Shown: piece by piece, positions 1 to 9,060 of the stretch
Layout of the letters: the number at the start of each line of letters is the position of its first letter
Numbering within the stretch: position 1 is the stretch's first letter
NCBI GenBank assembly: GCA_937901745.1
Contig: CALGSZ010000156.1
Coordinates: forward strand, 44,791 to 108,790
Source of the DNA: an uncultured Chloroflexota bacterium
GTDB taxonomy: Bacteria; Chloroflexota; Chloroflexia; Thermomicrobiales; UBA6265
Direction: 5' to 3'
Length of the DNA: 64,000 bases
Notes under the pieces: generated by a model
What the model was told of the DNA's origin: nothing
Database searches by the model: none
Seen by the model: the letters and a program-made list of their open reading frames with translations, nothing else
Translations under genes and position numbers: made by a program

Positions 1-1
1 C

Positions 2-1174
2 GTCGAACACTTCAAGATCGATTTCCCTCATGCCACCTTTGGGCTTTACCTCACGCTCGGAGCGGTCCTTGGTGTAGCAGCCGCGCTGGAGCTCGACCCA
101 CTCCTCGCCGCTCTCGTAATCACCTCGACTTCCATCGTGACCGATCTCATGAGCCGGCTCAAGCCGATCCAAATGGTCGTCAACGCGACGAACCTTGCGC
201 TCGCCACCTTCTGCGCCGGCTGCTGCTATCGCTTCCTTGCCGACACTTCAGGGACGCCGCTCTCCTCGATCGGCAACATGGCCGCGGCGCTCGCGGCATC
301 CGTCGTCTACACGATGGTCAACACCTGGGGCTTGGCAATCGTCGTTGCACCGGTGCTTGGCGATTCCGTCTACCGGTTGTGGCGAAGCAACTTTAGCCCG
401 TGGCTCGTCGTCTCGCTGATGTCGATCGGGAGCTTGATCCCGGTCGTGGCGAGTCAACATCCGCTGGCGCTACTCGTCTTGGCGATGCCCTTCGTCGGCT
501 CTCATCTGACGATCCGCGCGCTGCGCAACGTCCAAGCAGAGACGCAGGCGACGATGGCCAGTCTCGCCGACGCTCTCGAAGTTCGCGACGCCTACACCCA
601 CCAGCACTCGGTGCGCGTGACCAAGCTCGTCGAGGCGATCCTGGACGAGATGCCGCACTTGCCGTCGAACATGCGCAAGATGATCCTCGACGCCGCCCGC
701 ATTCACGACCTCGGCAAGATCGCGGTTCGGGACGCCGCCCTGCTGAAGCAGGGGCCATTGACGCCTGAAGAGTTCGAGGAGATCAAGCGGCACTCCTCGG
801 TCGGCGCGGACCTCGTCGGTCGCCTGGCAATCTACCGCCACAGTGCCGGGATCGTTCGCCATCACCATGAGAGATGGGATGGCAAGGGCTACCCGGATGG
901 GCTGAAGGGAGAGGACATCCCACTCGGCGCGCGCATCATCGCGGTCGCAGACTCCTTCGATGCCATGACATCTGACCGCCCCTACCGCCGTGGCATGACG
1001 CCCGAGGCAGCAATCGCGGAGATCCAGCGGAACGCAGGCACGCAGTTCGATCCCAAAGTTGTTGAGGCCTTCGTTCGCGCCATGGCCGCCGCCAACCGCG
1101 TTCCAGCCACCGCTCACTCGTCGGCGAACGCGGACGCTGCCGACGCGCAAGTCACCGCGATGCCGGCGGACTGA
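2..1174 (+). CDS. HD-GYP domain protein with membrane N-terminus (5' truncated by window edge)
   Basis: Probable cyclic-di-GMP phosphodiesterase anchored in the membrane. The frame is open from base 2 without a stop, so the GTG at 137 is unlikely to be the start and the true N-terminus lies upstream; 390 residues are visible. The first half is hydrophobic with several likely membrane segments (for example LTLGAVLGVAAAL and LLVLAMPFVG). The second half is an HD-GYP domain: HDLGK near visible residues 235-239 and HHHERWDGKGYP near 286-297, followed by ARIIAVADSFDAMTSDRPYR. These keep the HD metal pair and the GYP signature. The last 40 residues are Ala-rich and unstructured. The HAD gene follows on the same strand. 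Substrate is inferred from the family; the sensory input is not evident. Confidence 0.88.
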   Translation, partial: VEHFKIDFPHATFGLYLTLGAVLGVAAALELDPLLAALVITSTSIVTDLMSRLKPIQMVVNATNLALATFCAGCCYRFLADTSGTPLSSIGNMAAALAASVVYTMVNTWGLAIVVAPVLGDSVYRLWRSNFSPWLVVSLMSIGSLIPVVASQHPLALLVLAMPFVGSHLTIRALRNVQAETQATMASLADALEVRDAYTHQHSVRVTKLVEAILDEMPHLPSNMRKMILDAARIHDLGKIAVRDAALLKQGPLTPEEFEEIKRHSSVGADLVGRLAIYRHSAGIVRHHHERWDGKGYPDGLKGEDIPLGARIIAVADSFDAMTSDRPYRRGMTPEAAIAEIQRNAGTQFDPKVVEAFVRAMAAANRVPATAHSSANADAADAQVTAMPAD

Positions 1175-1258
1175 CACCTCCGATCGCATCAGTTGTGCAG
1201 CCGGCTCCCTGATGGTACTGTCCTGACATTGGAGTTGGCCTTTGAGCGAACTGGTGCG

Positions 1259-2044
1259 ATGGGACGCCACGCGATCACCTTGGATTTTCACAACACGCTC
1301 GTAGCGTGCGATGCATGGTTTGACCTCGAGGTACGTCACCTCGTCTCGGCTTTCCTTCAGTGGGATGCCAATGAGCGAGGCGACACCGTAGATCCGCGAC
1401 TCCTCTCCGCGGCTGACGCCTCCTATCGCCGGATACGGCGCGCGATACATCTCCACGGCCACGAGCTGCCCGCCGAGCGAAGCGTTGCGACCGTTCTCTC
1501 CGAATTGGGGGTCTCCGTCCCATTTGACCGGATCGCGGCAGGGGTCGAAATACTCATGCGAAGTGCGCTCGCTGAGCTCCAACCGATGCCGGGAGCGATC
1601 GAGACAGTTGAGGCGCTGGCAAACACCGGCATTCCGGTAGCGGTCGTCTCGAGCGCGGTATATCACCCGTTCTTGATCTGGGCCTTGGATCAACTTGGCA
1701 TGCGAGACGCGATCCAGGAAGTAGTCACCTCGGCCTCAGCCGGATACTACAAGTCGCGGCCGGAGATTTACTGGCACGCTTTGGACCTCCTTGAGGTGGA
1801 TCCCGGTCGCTCGGCGCATGTCGGCGATTCGCTCCGCTTCGATGTCGGCGGGGCACGACGCGCGGGAATGCGCGCGGTGTGGCTGTCGAACGGCGCCGCG
1901 CCGGGCCCGGACGATGCTCAGCCTGACCTGGTCCTCTCTACGCTGAGCGGTTCCGCGTCGGCGATCGTTGAGGTAGCGACCTCCCCCACTTCGTCGAACG
2001 GCCACGTCGTGCCGGCTGCCGTTCCCACGGCGTCACGCCGGTGA
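1259..2044 (+). CDS. HAD-superfamily hydrolase (phosphatase-like)
   Basis: Predicted cytosolic HAD phosphohydrolase of 261 residues. Motif I is DFHNT rather than the usual DxDxT, with Asp as presumed nucleophile. Motif II is the Ser of VAVVSSA, motif III the Lys of YYKSRPE, and motif IV is HVGDSLRFDVGGARRAG, with the acidic GDSxxxD pattern. The ATG at 1259 is chosen because it directly precedes the conserved first strand; the frame is open upstream to a GTG at 1193, and neither start has a convincing ribosome site. Its stop overlaps the trmD start by four bases, so the two are probably translationally coupled. The His in motif I replaces the usual second Asp, which normally acts as general acid, so phosphatase activity should not be assumed. 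Substrate unknown. Confidence 0.75.
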   Translation: MGRHAITLDFHNTLVACDAWFDLEVRHLVSAFLQWDANERGDTVDPRLLSAADASYRRIRRAIHLHGHELPAERSVATVLSELGVSVPFDRIAAGVEILMRSALAELQPMPGAIETVEALANTGIPVAVVSSAVYHPFLIWALDQLGMRDAIQEVVTSASAGYYKSRPEIYWHALDLLEVDPGRSAHVGDSLRFDVGGARRAGMRAVWLSNGAAPGPDDAQPDLVLSTLSGSASAIVEVATSPTSSNGHVVPAAVPTASRR

Positions 2045-2775
2045 GCGCAACTCCAACCGCGGAGGCTGACGCCACTCGTCCCATGTTGCGGATCGACGTC
2101 TTCACACTCTTTCCCGGCATGTTCGCGGGGCCGTTCGACGACAGCATCATCCGGCGCGGTCGAGACAAAGGCCTCCTCGACATCCGGCTTCACGACTTTC
2201 GCGAGTGGACATCAGATCGCCACCGCACCGTCGACGACAAGCCGTATGGCGGCGGAGCGGGCATGGTCATCATGGCGCCGCCGCTCGTGGAGGCCGTCGA
2301 GACCGTGCTCGGAGCCGATACGGGGATCGCCAAGATCGTCATCCTCTCCGCGGCCGGCCGCCCATTCACGCAGGCAATCGCCCGGCAATACGCCGAATAT
2401 GACAGGCTGGCGCTGATTTGCGGCCATTACGAGGGCATTGACGAGCGGGTGCGCGACGTCCTGGATGCTGATCTCATCTCCATCGGCGATTACGTGTTGA
2501 CGGGCGGGGAGCTGGCCGCGATGGTCATCATTGACGCGGTCGCACGGCTGGTGCCCGGCGTCATCGATCCAGAATCCGTCGCCGAGGAGTCGCATCACGC
2601 CGGCCTGGTCGAGTATCCGCATTACACGCGTCCGGTCGATTTCCGCGGCCTGCGCGTGCCTCCGGTTCTCCAAAGCGGCAACCACTCCGCCATCAAGCAA
2701 TGGCGACACGCCGAGTCCGTCCGCAGGACCGCGCGGTGGCGTCCTGACCTGCTCGACCGCGACAACGAACCTTAG
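2041..2775 (+). CDS. trmD: tRNA (guanine-N1)-methyltransferase TrmD
   Basis: Methylates G37 at N1 in tRNAs using S-adenosylmethionine, which protects the reading frame. Family signatures are all present: IDVFTLFPGMF near the start, GGAGMVIMAPP, the trefoil-knot SAM site LICGHYEGIDERV followed by SIGDYVLTGGELA, and ESHHAGLVEYPHYTRP. The chosen GTG at 2041 overlaps the HAD stop (GTGA); an ATG at 2083 directly before LRIDVFTLFPG matches the usual family start and is a real alternative. Length is typical. The gene is not in the common rpsP-rimM-trmD-rplS order, which is unusual but seen in several lineages. Confidence 0.95.
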   Translation: MSATPTAEADATRPMLRIDVFTLFPGMFAGPFDDSIIRRGRDKGLLDIRLHDFREWTSDRHRTVDDKPYGGGAGMVIMAPPLVEAVETVLGADTGIAKIVILSAAGRPFTQAIARQYAEYDRLALICGHYEGIDERVRDVLDADLISIGDYVLTGGELAAMVIIDAVARLVPGVIDPESVAEESHHAGLVEYPHYTRPVDFRGLRVPPVLQSGNHSAIKQWRHAESVRRTARWRPDLLDRDNEP

Positions 2776-3007
2776 ACCCTAGCCGAGCGTGCCACCGGCC
2801 AAACCCGCATCCGAACGGGCGAACTCTCGGAGGTCGGTACCTTGGCGCTATGTTACGCGCCCGACGAAATTGCTAGCCTGCTCCTAGCCCGGTCGCGTAC
2901 GCCTGTCCCAGCGCGATTCGGGAAACGATCAGCATATCTGTGCGCTGACTGCCAAAGGCGCCCCTGCGTGACGGGGAGGCTGACTGAGTGAGGAGCGTAG
3001 ACGATCC

Positions 3008-4291
3008 ATGGCAACCGGGCTCATAGAGCAACGCCCTGCAGCGGCCGATGTCGCCAGGGAACCAAACTCGGTCGAGCAGACAGGCCTCGATCTCTCCTTG
3101 ATCGCGGATCTCGCCCTCAAGCTCATCTATTACAACAATCAGATCACCGCCCAGGCGATCAGCGATGAGCTGTGCTTGCCCTTCTACAACATCGTAGACA
3201 AGGCGCTGATCATGCTGAAGCGGGAGGAGCTGATCGAGGTCGCCGGGAGCAACGGATTCGGCGAGCTGGCGTACCAATACACGATCACTCCCAAGGGGCA
3301 GATTCGCGTCCATAGCCTCCTCGAGCGGACGACCTACGTCGGTCCCGCTCCGGTGACGCTGGATCATTACAAGCAGGTGGTGCGGGCGCAGGCGATCTCG
3401 GACGTCCGCGTCGGTCCCGCCGAGGTGCGCGAGGCGCTGGCCGACCTGGTGCTCGAGGACCATGTCATCGATGCACTTGGGCAGGCGGTAAACACCGGCC
3501 GCTCACTCTTCCTGTTCGGTCCTCCTGGCAACGGTAAGACCATCCTGGCCGAGCACATCATCAGTCTCCTCGGCGGCGCGGTCTTGATCCCGTACTGCAT
3601 CACGATCGACGGTCAGATCATCAAAGTCCTTGACCTGCACAATCACGTGCCGATTCCGCTGAACGGCCGACCGGATTGGGATCGGCGCTTCGTCCTCTGC
3701 CGCCGCCCGGCCATCATCACCGGCGGTGAGTTGACACTGGAAGTTCTCGACCTCGTCTACGACCGCTTCGCGCGCATCTACGAGGCGCCGCTCCAAGTCA
3801 AGGCCAACGGTGGCATGCTGCTAATTGACGACTTCGGGCGGCAGCAGGTTCAGCCACGCCAGCTCCTGAACCGCTGGATCGTGCCGCTCGAGAAGCGCAT
3901 CGACTTCATGACGCTCCACACGGGCAAGAAGATCGAAGTTCCGTTCGACCAGCTCGTCGTCTTCTCGACCAACCTCGCACCAAAGGATCTCGTCGATGAG
4001 GCATTCCTGCGACGCATCCAGAACAAGATCCACGTCGCGAACCCGTCGGTCGAGATCTACCGCGAGATCTTCCGCCGCCAGTGCGATCAGCTTGGCATCC
4101 CATTCGATCAGAACGGGCTCGTCTATCTCCTGCGGGAGTACTACGTGAAGCCGAAGCGGGAGCTGCGCTCAGTGCACCCGCGAGACATCTTGCGCACGCT
4201 CGTCGGGATCGCGCGCTACCACGGTGTGCCGCCGGCGCTAACGCCTCAGCTGATCGACAAGGCCTGCCAGACCTACTTCGTGGACGTGTAA
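3008..4291 (+). CDS. AAA+ ATPase with N-terminal winged-helix domain, function unknown
   Basis: A 427-residue protein I cannot assign to a named function. Residues about 28-108 look like a winged helix-turn-helix (ITAQAISDELCLPFYNIVDKAL, then a beta wing ending TPKGQIR). The rest is an AAA+ module: Walker A GPPGNGKT at 171-178, Walker B LLIDDF at 271-276, sensor 1 in FSTN near 319-322, and an arginine pair in EAFLRRIQ near 332-337. An ATG at 3008 follows a GAGGAG ribosome site. It stands alone between trmD and recO and ends at a good intrinsic terminator. The architecture suggests an ATP-driven switch or remodeller with its own DNA- or protein-binding head; this is inference from the domains only. 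Confidence 0.8.
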   Translation: MATGLIEQRPAAADVAREPNSVEQTGLDLSLIADLALKLIYYNNQITAQAISDELCLPFYNIVDKALIMLKREELIEVAGSNGFGELAYQYTITPKGQIRVHSLLERTTYVGPAPVTLDHYKQVVRAQAISDVRVGPAEVREALADLVLEDHVIDALGQAVNTGRSLFLFGPPGNGKTILAEHIISLLGGAVLIPYCITIDGQIIKVLDLHNHVPIPLNGRPDWDRRFVLCRRPAIITGGELTLEVLDLVYDRFARIYEAPLQVKANGGMLLIDDFGRQQVQPRQLLNRWIVPLEKRIDFMTLHTGKKIEVPFDQLVVFSTNLAPKDLVDEAFLRRIQNKIHVANPSVEIYREIFRRQCDQLGIPFDQNGLVYLLREYYVKPKRELRSVHPRDILRTLVGIARYHGVPPALTPQLIDKACQTYFVDV

Positions 4292-4311
4292 CGAATCGCC
4301 AGGGGAACGCG

Positions 4312-4358
4312 AATCGCCGCCGTCTCGATCCTCGGGTCGCGACGCGGCGATTTTCTGT
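4312..4358 (+). terminator. Intrinsic terminator after the AAA+ ATPase gene
   Basis: A perfect 9-bp inverted repeat, AATCGCCGC at 4312-4320 and GCGGCGATT at 4344-4352, is followed by a T-rich run (TTTTCTGTTT). It sits 20 bases past the stop of the + strand gene. recO converges from the other side and ends within the T run. Confidence 0.75.
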
Positions 4359-5141
4359 TTATCGGCGCTTGGGAGCGGCAATCTGTAGCGCGTGCCAGAC
4401 ACGGAGGCTGGCCAGGTCGCGCTCGATGATGTGCCGAAGATAGGCCGCCAGCGCGCCCTCGATCTCCGACCGCAATGAGTCATCGAGCCGAAGCTTGATC
4501 GCCTCCCCTAGCCCAGCTCGGTCGAGCGTGCGGAGATACTTCTGCGCGTTGACAGATAGCTGCCGCGCTGAGGAATCGGCGACGCGGCAGGCCGGGCAAA
4601 GCATTCCTCCGAGAGCGGGGCTGAGCGCATTCGTCGTCGGCTGAAGATCTTCGCCGCACCGCACGCACTTGTAGAGCTCGGGGCGAAACCCGACGGCGGT
4701 CAACAGCGCGAGCTCGAAGTGCCGGGAGACGCCGAACGGATCGACGCCATCGGCGAGGAGCCGGAGCGAGCGGGCCAACAGGTCAAAGACCCGGCCATTC
4801 TCCTCCCGATCCTGCGTCAAGCGATTGACGAGCTCAGCCAGATGCGACGCATGCGCCATCCGCTCGAGATCCTCGCGGATGCCGAGGTAGGCATCGCGCG
4901 TTTCCGCGCCGGTCACGACGTCGAGCTCTCGCCCCTTGGCCAACATCAGCTCGCTGCGAGTGAAGTACTCGAGGTGGGGACCGAGCTTGCTCGTCGGGCG
5001 GCGAACGCCCTTCGCCATCACCCGCAGCTTGCCGCGCGACGGGGTGAAGATCGTCAGAATGCGATCGGCCTCGCCCACATCGGTGCGGCTAAGGACGATC
5101 GCATCAGTTCGGTAAAGGCGCTCGCGGGATGAAATGCTCAC
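4359..5141 (-). CDS. recO: DNA repair protein RecO
   Basis: Recombination mediator that with RecR loads RecA onto SSB-coated single strands in RecF-type repair. The N-terminal OB fold is visible (YRTDAIVLSRTDVGEADRILTIFT at the start), followed by the helical core and a zinc finger with Cys at about 159, 162, 182 and 185 (CVRC and CPAC). At 260 residues it is full length. The start is a GTG at 5141 followed by SISSRERLYRTDA. It is divergent from ccdA, with 120 bases between. recR lies about 12 kb away in this window. Confidence 0.94.
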   Translation of the reverse strand: MSISSRERLYRTDAIVLSRTDVGEADRILTIFTPSRGKLRVMAKGVRRPTSKLGPHLEYFTRSELMLAKGRELDVVTGAETRDAYLGIREDLERMAHASHLAELVNRLTQDREENGRVFDLLARSLRLLADGVDPFGVSRHFELALLTAVGFRPELYKCVRCGEDLQPTTNALSPALGGMLCPACRVADSSARQLSVNAQKYLRTLDRAGLGEAIKLRLDDSLRSEIEGALAAYLRHIIERDLASLRVWHALQIAAPKRR

Positions 5142-5226
5142 GGTTGTCTCAATAACCTTTGCGTTATGTCGAATTTTACCATGGAGCGACGCGGCACCGC
5201 TGCCTATCCAAAGTGGCCGATTCCGT

Positions 5227-5255
5227 TTGACACACTGGGGGGGCGGGGGTAGATT
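5227..5255 (+). promoter_or_regulatory. Promoter of the cytochrome c assembly operon, placed for a leaderless transcript
   Basis: TTGACA at 5227-5232 and TAGATT at 5250-5255 are 17 bases apart, a good housekeeping-sigma promoter. Only six bases separate the -10 box from the ccdA ATG at 5262, so transcription should begin at or next to the start codon. No ribosome site is visible before the ATG. Confidence 0.65.
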
Positions 5256-5261
5256 TCGGCC

Positions 5262-6008
5262 ATGACGACGGATGTTTCCTTTATTGCTGCCTTCATTGCC
5301 GGCCTCCTGTCGATCTCATCTCCGTGCGTCTTGCCGCTTCTCCCGCTTTATCTGTCTCACTTGGCCGGCATTTCGATAGACGGCAGCGCGGCGCCATCCC
5401 GCTCGCGGGTCATGGCCAACGCGGCGGCCTACGTCGTCGGCTTCTCCGTCGTCTTCGTATTACTCGGGGTGGCATTTGGCGCGGCCGGGGCTTTAGTGAC
5501 GACCGGCACGGTCGTTGCGGAGTATCGGTACTGGCTAGTTCGGCTCGGCGGCGCGCTCCTCGTGCTCCTCGGTCTGCATCAGATTGGCTTGGTCCGCCTT
5601 CCATTCTTGGACCGGGAGCGGCGCATGATGCACGCGCCGGTGAGCCCGGGCAGCCTAGCGTCGTCCTTCGTCGTGGGCGTATCCTTTGGCGCGGGGTGGT
5701 CGCCGTGCGTCGGCCCGATTCTCGGGGCGATTCTCACGATGGCGGCGGGCCAGGGCGATCCCCAGCGTGCTGCCGCCCTTTTGGGCGTCTATTCGGCAGG
5801 GCTTGGGATCCCCTTCCTGACGGCCGCACTCTTTGGCACGTCGGCTGCGGTGATTCGTCGTCTGACACCGCGCTTGTCCGCTCTGACCGGTGTCAGCGGC
5901 GCGATCATGCTCGCGATTGGCGCGATCATGATCCTTGGCATCTACGAGACGCTGTTCACGAGGCTGGCCGCAATGGTTCCGTGGCAGCCATTGGAGCCGA
6001 ACCTCTGA
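5262..6008 (+). CDS. ccdA: Cytochrome c biogenesis protein CcdA
   Basis: Six-helix membrane thiol transporter that carries reducing power from cytosolic thioredoxin to the outside face, where ResA keeps apocytochrome c cysteines reduced. The two conserved cysteines are present: Cys22 in SISSPCVLPLLPLYL and about Cys149 in SFGAGWSPCVGP. Hydrophobic segments span most of the 248 residues. It heads the operon ccdA-resB-ccsA-resA and starts with ATG 5262, probably on a leaderless mRNA. Assignment rests on the paired Pro-Cys motifs and the operon context. Confidence 0.94.
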   Translation: MTTDVSFIAAFIAGLLSISSPCVLPLLPLYLSHLAGISIDGSAAPSRSRVMANAAAYVVGFSVVFVLLGVAFGAAGALVTTGTVVAEYRYWLVRLGGALLVLLGLHQIGLVRLPFLDRERRMMHAPVSPGSLASSFVVGVSFGAGWSPCVGPILGAILTMAAGQGDPQRAAALLGVYSAGLGIPFLTAALFGTSAAVIRRLTPRLSALTGVSGAIMLAIGAIMILGIYETLFTRLAAMVPWQPLEPNL

Positions 6009-6042
6009 CCGCTTCCCGTCGCCGTTCGGTAGAGGAGCAGAG

Positions 6043-7506
6043 ATGGCTGAACTGACTGCCCGTCAGCGCGCCGCGCAGCGGTCACCGCTCGAGTGGGTGG
6101 TCGATCGTGTCTGGCGATTCTTCTGCTCCGTTCGCGCGGCCATCTATGAAATAGCCATCCTGGCGGTGATGGTGCTTGCCGGCACCCTGCGCGGCAGTTC
6201 CGTCCCAGAGAAGATCGCCGAGTGGTTCCCCTTCACGCGGTCCATCGTGGACCGGTGGTACGACTGGGACGTCTTCCACTCGCTGCCGTTCACGTTCATG
6301 CTGGCGCTCCTCTCGGTCGCGATCGCCATCTGCACGATCAACCGGGCCCCAGCGATCTGGCGGACGATTCGCTTCCCGACAGTCACGACGACGCGCGGCT
6401 TCCTCAATGGCGCGGAACACTCCGCTGAAATAACGCACTCCGTGCCGGCGTCGGAGCTTTCCGGTGCCATCCAGGCAGCGCTCCGCCAGCGGCGCTACCG
6501 CGTCCTGACCGCCACGCAGGGCGACGAGATCCACATCTACGCGGATCAGAATCGGTACGCCAAGCTGGGCACGTTCCCGTTCCACTTGGCGCTGATCTTG
6601 ATCTTGATCGGCGGCATCGTTGGCGCGCGCTACGGCTTCCGCGAGAACGAGTTCGTCATCCCTGAGGGAGCTACTCGGGAGGTCGGGCACGGCACGGGCT
6701 TGAGCGTCAAGCTGGAGCGATTCGTCGATAGCTGGCGAGAGGACGGCACGCCGCAGGATTACCGTAGCGACCTCGTCATCTACGAAAACGGCAAAGAGGT
6801 CAAGCGAGGCACGACGCGAGTCAACCACCCGCTAACGCATGGAAGTCTCACCTTCTACCAGACCAGCTTCGGCCAAGCGATCGCGCTGCGGATCAAAGAT
6901 GCCGAAGGTCGGGTCGTCTTCGACGACGCCATTCCCGTAGGGCTGTACACCTCGCGCACGAACCCTGATGCGCCAGCGGGCCTCCAGCAGCTGCCGCATG
7001 TCGGCAAGCAGATCAATCTGATCACCCCGGCGCCGACCTCGGCGCTACCGGAAGCCGGAACGATCGATCTCCAGAGCGGAGAGATCTTCGTTCAGGTACG
7101 GTCGCTCGGTCCGAACGCGGATTCCAGCCAGATGCCACCGACCGCTATCCTGCGGCAGGGCGACATCGTTGAGCTGGACGGACTCCAGATCGAATTCATC
7201 CGCGAAAAGCGTTTCACGCTCTTGCAAGTTGCCAGCAACCCGGGCATGCCGATTTTCTGGACGGCGGCGATCATGATGGTCGGCGGTCTGGCGATCACCC
7301 TCTATTTCCCGCACCGGCGGATTCGGGGCATCGTGACGGCTCTGCCAGACGGCACGAGCAGCGTCAAGCTTGCGCCACTGGCAAAGCGCGACTGGAGTGG
7401 TCAGCGCAACTTCTTCCGTGTTGTCGGAGATCTCGAGGCTAAGCTCGGCGTGCGCGCTTTCGTTCGCGGTCGACCCGAGCATCTAGAGCAGGCTGCGAGA
7501 GCCTAA
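6043..7506 (+). CDS. resB: Cytochrome c biogenesis protein ResB (Ccs1)
   Basis: Membrane partner of CcsA in the system II haem delivery and ligation complex. About 487 residues. The N-terminal region has two or three membrane helices (IYEIAILAVMVLAGTLRGSSVPE, then TFMLALLSVAIAICTINR) and a third near FPFHLALILILIGGIVGA. A large extracytoplasmic domain follows (including LTFYQTSFGQA), and a last helix lies near the C-terminus (FWTAAIMMVGGLAITLYFPHRR). The ATG at 6043 is preferred over upstream codons in the same frame because AGAGGAG lies just before it. It sits 34 bases after ccdA and 16 bases before ccsA. Confidence 0.93.
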   Translation: MAELTARQRAAQRSPLEWVVDRVWRFFCSVRAAIYEIAILAVMVLAGTLRGSSVPEKIAEWFPFTRSIVDRWYDWDVFHSLPFTFMLALLSVAIAICTINRAPAIWRTIRFPTVTTTRGFLNGAEHSAEITHSVPASELSGAIQAALRQRRYRVLTATQGDEIHIYADQNRYAKLGTFPFHLALILILIGGIVGARYGFRENEFVIPEGATREVGHGTGLSVKLERFVDSWREDGTPQDYRSDLVIYENGKEVKRGTTRVNHPLTHGSLTFYQTSFGQAIALRIKDAEGRVVFDDAIPVGLYTSRTNPDAPAGLQQLPHVGKQINLITPAPTSALPEAGTIDLQSGEIFVQVRSLGPNADSSQMPPTAILRQGDIVELDGLQIEFIREKRFTLLQVASNPGMPIFWTAAIMMVGGLAITLYFPHRRIRGIVTALPDGTSSVKLAPLAKRDWSGQRNFFRVVGDLEAKLGVRAFVRGRPEHLEQAARA

Positions 7507-7522
7507 GGAAACGGAGCCGCAA

Positions 7523-8428
7523 ATGGAAGGACTCGTCAAGCTATCGTTTTACAGCTTCACCGCAGCCTCAATAGCGCTGGGAGCAGCGCTCGTGTGTTAT
7601 GTCGTCTATGCCGCCGGTCGCATCCGCCTCCGCCAGGCGTCGCTCGCCACCTCGACCGGCACGACGATGACGACCACCACCGCCGAGTTCGCTCCGGGAC
7701 CCGCGGCGGCCGGCCGTTTCGGCACGCTGCTCGCGTGGTTCGCCCTCGTCTTCCAGGGGCTCGCCGTCCTGCTGCGGACCATCGCGGCTGGTCGCGGCCC
7801 CTACAGCAACATGTACGAGTTCTCCCTCGCCTTCATCTTCGCGGTACTGCTGGTTTACCTCGTCTTCGAGCGGCTTTACGAAATCAAGCAGCTTGGTCCG
7901 ATCGTGCTGGCCGTCGCGTTCGGCATGTCGCTGTATGTCTGGTCGCTGCCGACACGTATGCGCGAGGTCGAAGGGCTCAATCCGGCCTTGCAGAACCAGC
8001 CGCTGATGACGGTGCACGTGTCGACGGCGATCTTAGCCTATGCGACATTCGCGGTTGCCTTCGCGGCCGCGGTGCTCTACCTCATCGCGAGTCGCCGCCA
8101 AACCCGGTGGCTGCCGAGCCCGGACATGCTCGATGACATCGGCTATCGGGCGGTCACGATTGGCTTCCCGATGCTGGCGCTGGTGCTGATCCTCGGATCG
8201 ATCTGGGCCCATCAGGCCTGGGGATCGTATTGGTCTTGGGACCCGAAGGAGACGTCGGCGCTCTTCACCTGGCTCATCTACGGCATCTACCTGCATACCC
8301 GCTCGCTGCGAGGCTGGCGCGGCACCCGCAGTGCCGTCATCCTCTTGATCGGGTTCGCGGCCGTGATTTTCACCTACTACGGCAATTACTTCTTCGGCGG
8401 TATGCACGCCTACGGTGGCGTGGACTAA
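7523..8428 (+). CDS. ccsA: Cytochrome c assembly protein CcsA (ResC)
   Basis: Polytopic membrane protein that with ResB presents haem to apocytochrome c. The tryptophan-rich signature is clear near residues 230-250: WGSYWSWDPKETSALFTWL, followed by YGIYLHTRS. About eight hydrophobic segments can be picked out, and His residues that normally ligate haem are present in the flanking helices (for example MTVHVS). Length 301 is usual for the short CcsA class. The ATG at 7523 follows GGAAACGGAG. Confidence 0.95.
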   Translation: MEGLVKLSFYSFTAASIALGAALVCYVVYAAGRIRLRQASLATSTGTTMTTTTAEFAPGPAAAGRFGTLLAWFALVFQGLAVLLRTIAAGRGPYSNMYEFSLAFIFAVLLVYLVFERLYEIKQLGPIVLAVAFGMSLYVWSLPTRMREVEGLNPALQNQPLMTVHVSTAILAYATFAVAFAAAVLYLIASRRQTRWLPSPDMLDDIGYRAVTIGFPMLALVLILGSIWAHQAWGSYWSWDPKETSALFTWLIYGIYLHTRSLRGWRGTRSAVILLIGFAAVIFTYYGNYFFGGMHAYGGVD

Positions 8429-8441
8429 GCATGACTGCGCG

Positions 8442-9047
8442 ATGACCGAGACGACGATCGCTCCCGCGCCCTCCGCGCCAACTCAGCAGAAGCGCGATCC
8501 GCGGCGCATCGCGCTCTATCTCGGCCTCGCGGTCGTCATTCTCGTCGCGGCCTGGTACGTAAGCGGGCAAGCTGGCCTCGACCAGCTCGGCCGTGGCGGC
8601 GTGAATACCAAGCTGCTACCCCGGCCAGGTGAGCCAGCTCCGGACTTCACGGCCGTGGACATCCACGGCAACATCGTCTCGCTGTCGGATTTCAAGGGCC
8701 AGCCGGTCTGGCTCAACTTCTGGGGAACCTGGTGCCCGCCGTGTCGCGCCGAGATGCCGGACATGCAAACGGCTTACACCGAGCTCGAGCCGAAAGGCCT
8801 TGTGCTCTTGGCCGTCAGCCTTGGCGACCCGCCGGAGGTGGCCGCGGACTTCGCTTATCGGAATGGCGTGACGTTCAACGTGCTGCTCGACCCGCAGCGC
8901 AACCTGACGAGCGACGCATATCCCATCTACAACTTCCCTACCCATGTCTTCATTGACCGGGATGGCATTGTCCGGGATGTCGTTCTCTCGGTTATGAGCC
9001 CCGAAGAGGCAATCGAGCGCGCGGAGGCGGTTATCAACGCCGCCTGA
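8442..9047 (+). CDS. resA: ResA/TlpA-like membrane-anchored thioredoxin
   Basis: Extracytoplasmic thiol-disulphide oxidoreductase that reduces apocytochrome c before haem attachment. Residues about 21-40 form an N-terminal membrane anchor (IALYLGLAVVILVAAWYV). The thioredoxin fold follows with active site WCPPC at about 97-101 inside NFWGTWCPPCRAEMP. The cis-Pro loop is YNFPTHVFIDRDG. I start at ATG 8442, which gives a normal positive N-terminus (KRDPRR) before the helix. Its partner for electrons is the CcdA encoded at the head of the operon. TlpA is an equally valid name. Confidence 0.9.
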   Translation: MTETTIAPAPSAPTQQKRDPRRIALYLGLAVVILVAAWYVSGQAGLDQLGRGGVNTKLLPRPGEPAPDFTAVDIHGNIVSLSDFKGQPVWLNFWGTWCPPCRAEMPDMQTAYTELEPKGLVLLAVSLGDPPEVAADFAYRNGVTFNVLLDPQRNLTSDAYPIYNFPTHVFIDRDGIVRDVVLSVMSPEEAIERAEAVINAA

Positions 9048-9060
9048 CGAGATTCGGCTT

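Noticed and set aside
470..1693. Long minus-strand open frame opposite the HD-GYP and HAD genes
   Set aside because: It is antisense to two proteins with clear motifs and its product resembles no family; long antisense frames are expected in GC-rich DNA.
2776..3007. Spacer before the AAA+ gene as a place for a promoter or small RNA
   Set aside because: TTGGCG and CGAAAT at 17 bases were considered but the -10 box is too poor; no hairpin or small frame stands out.
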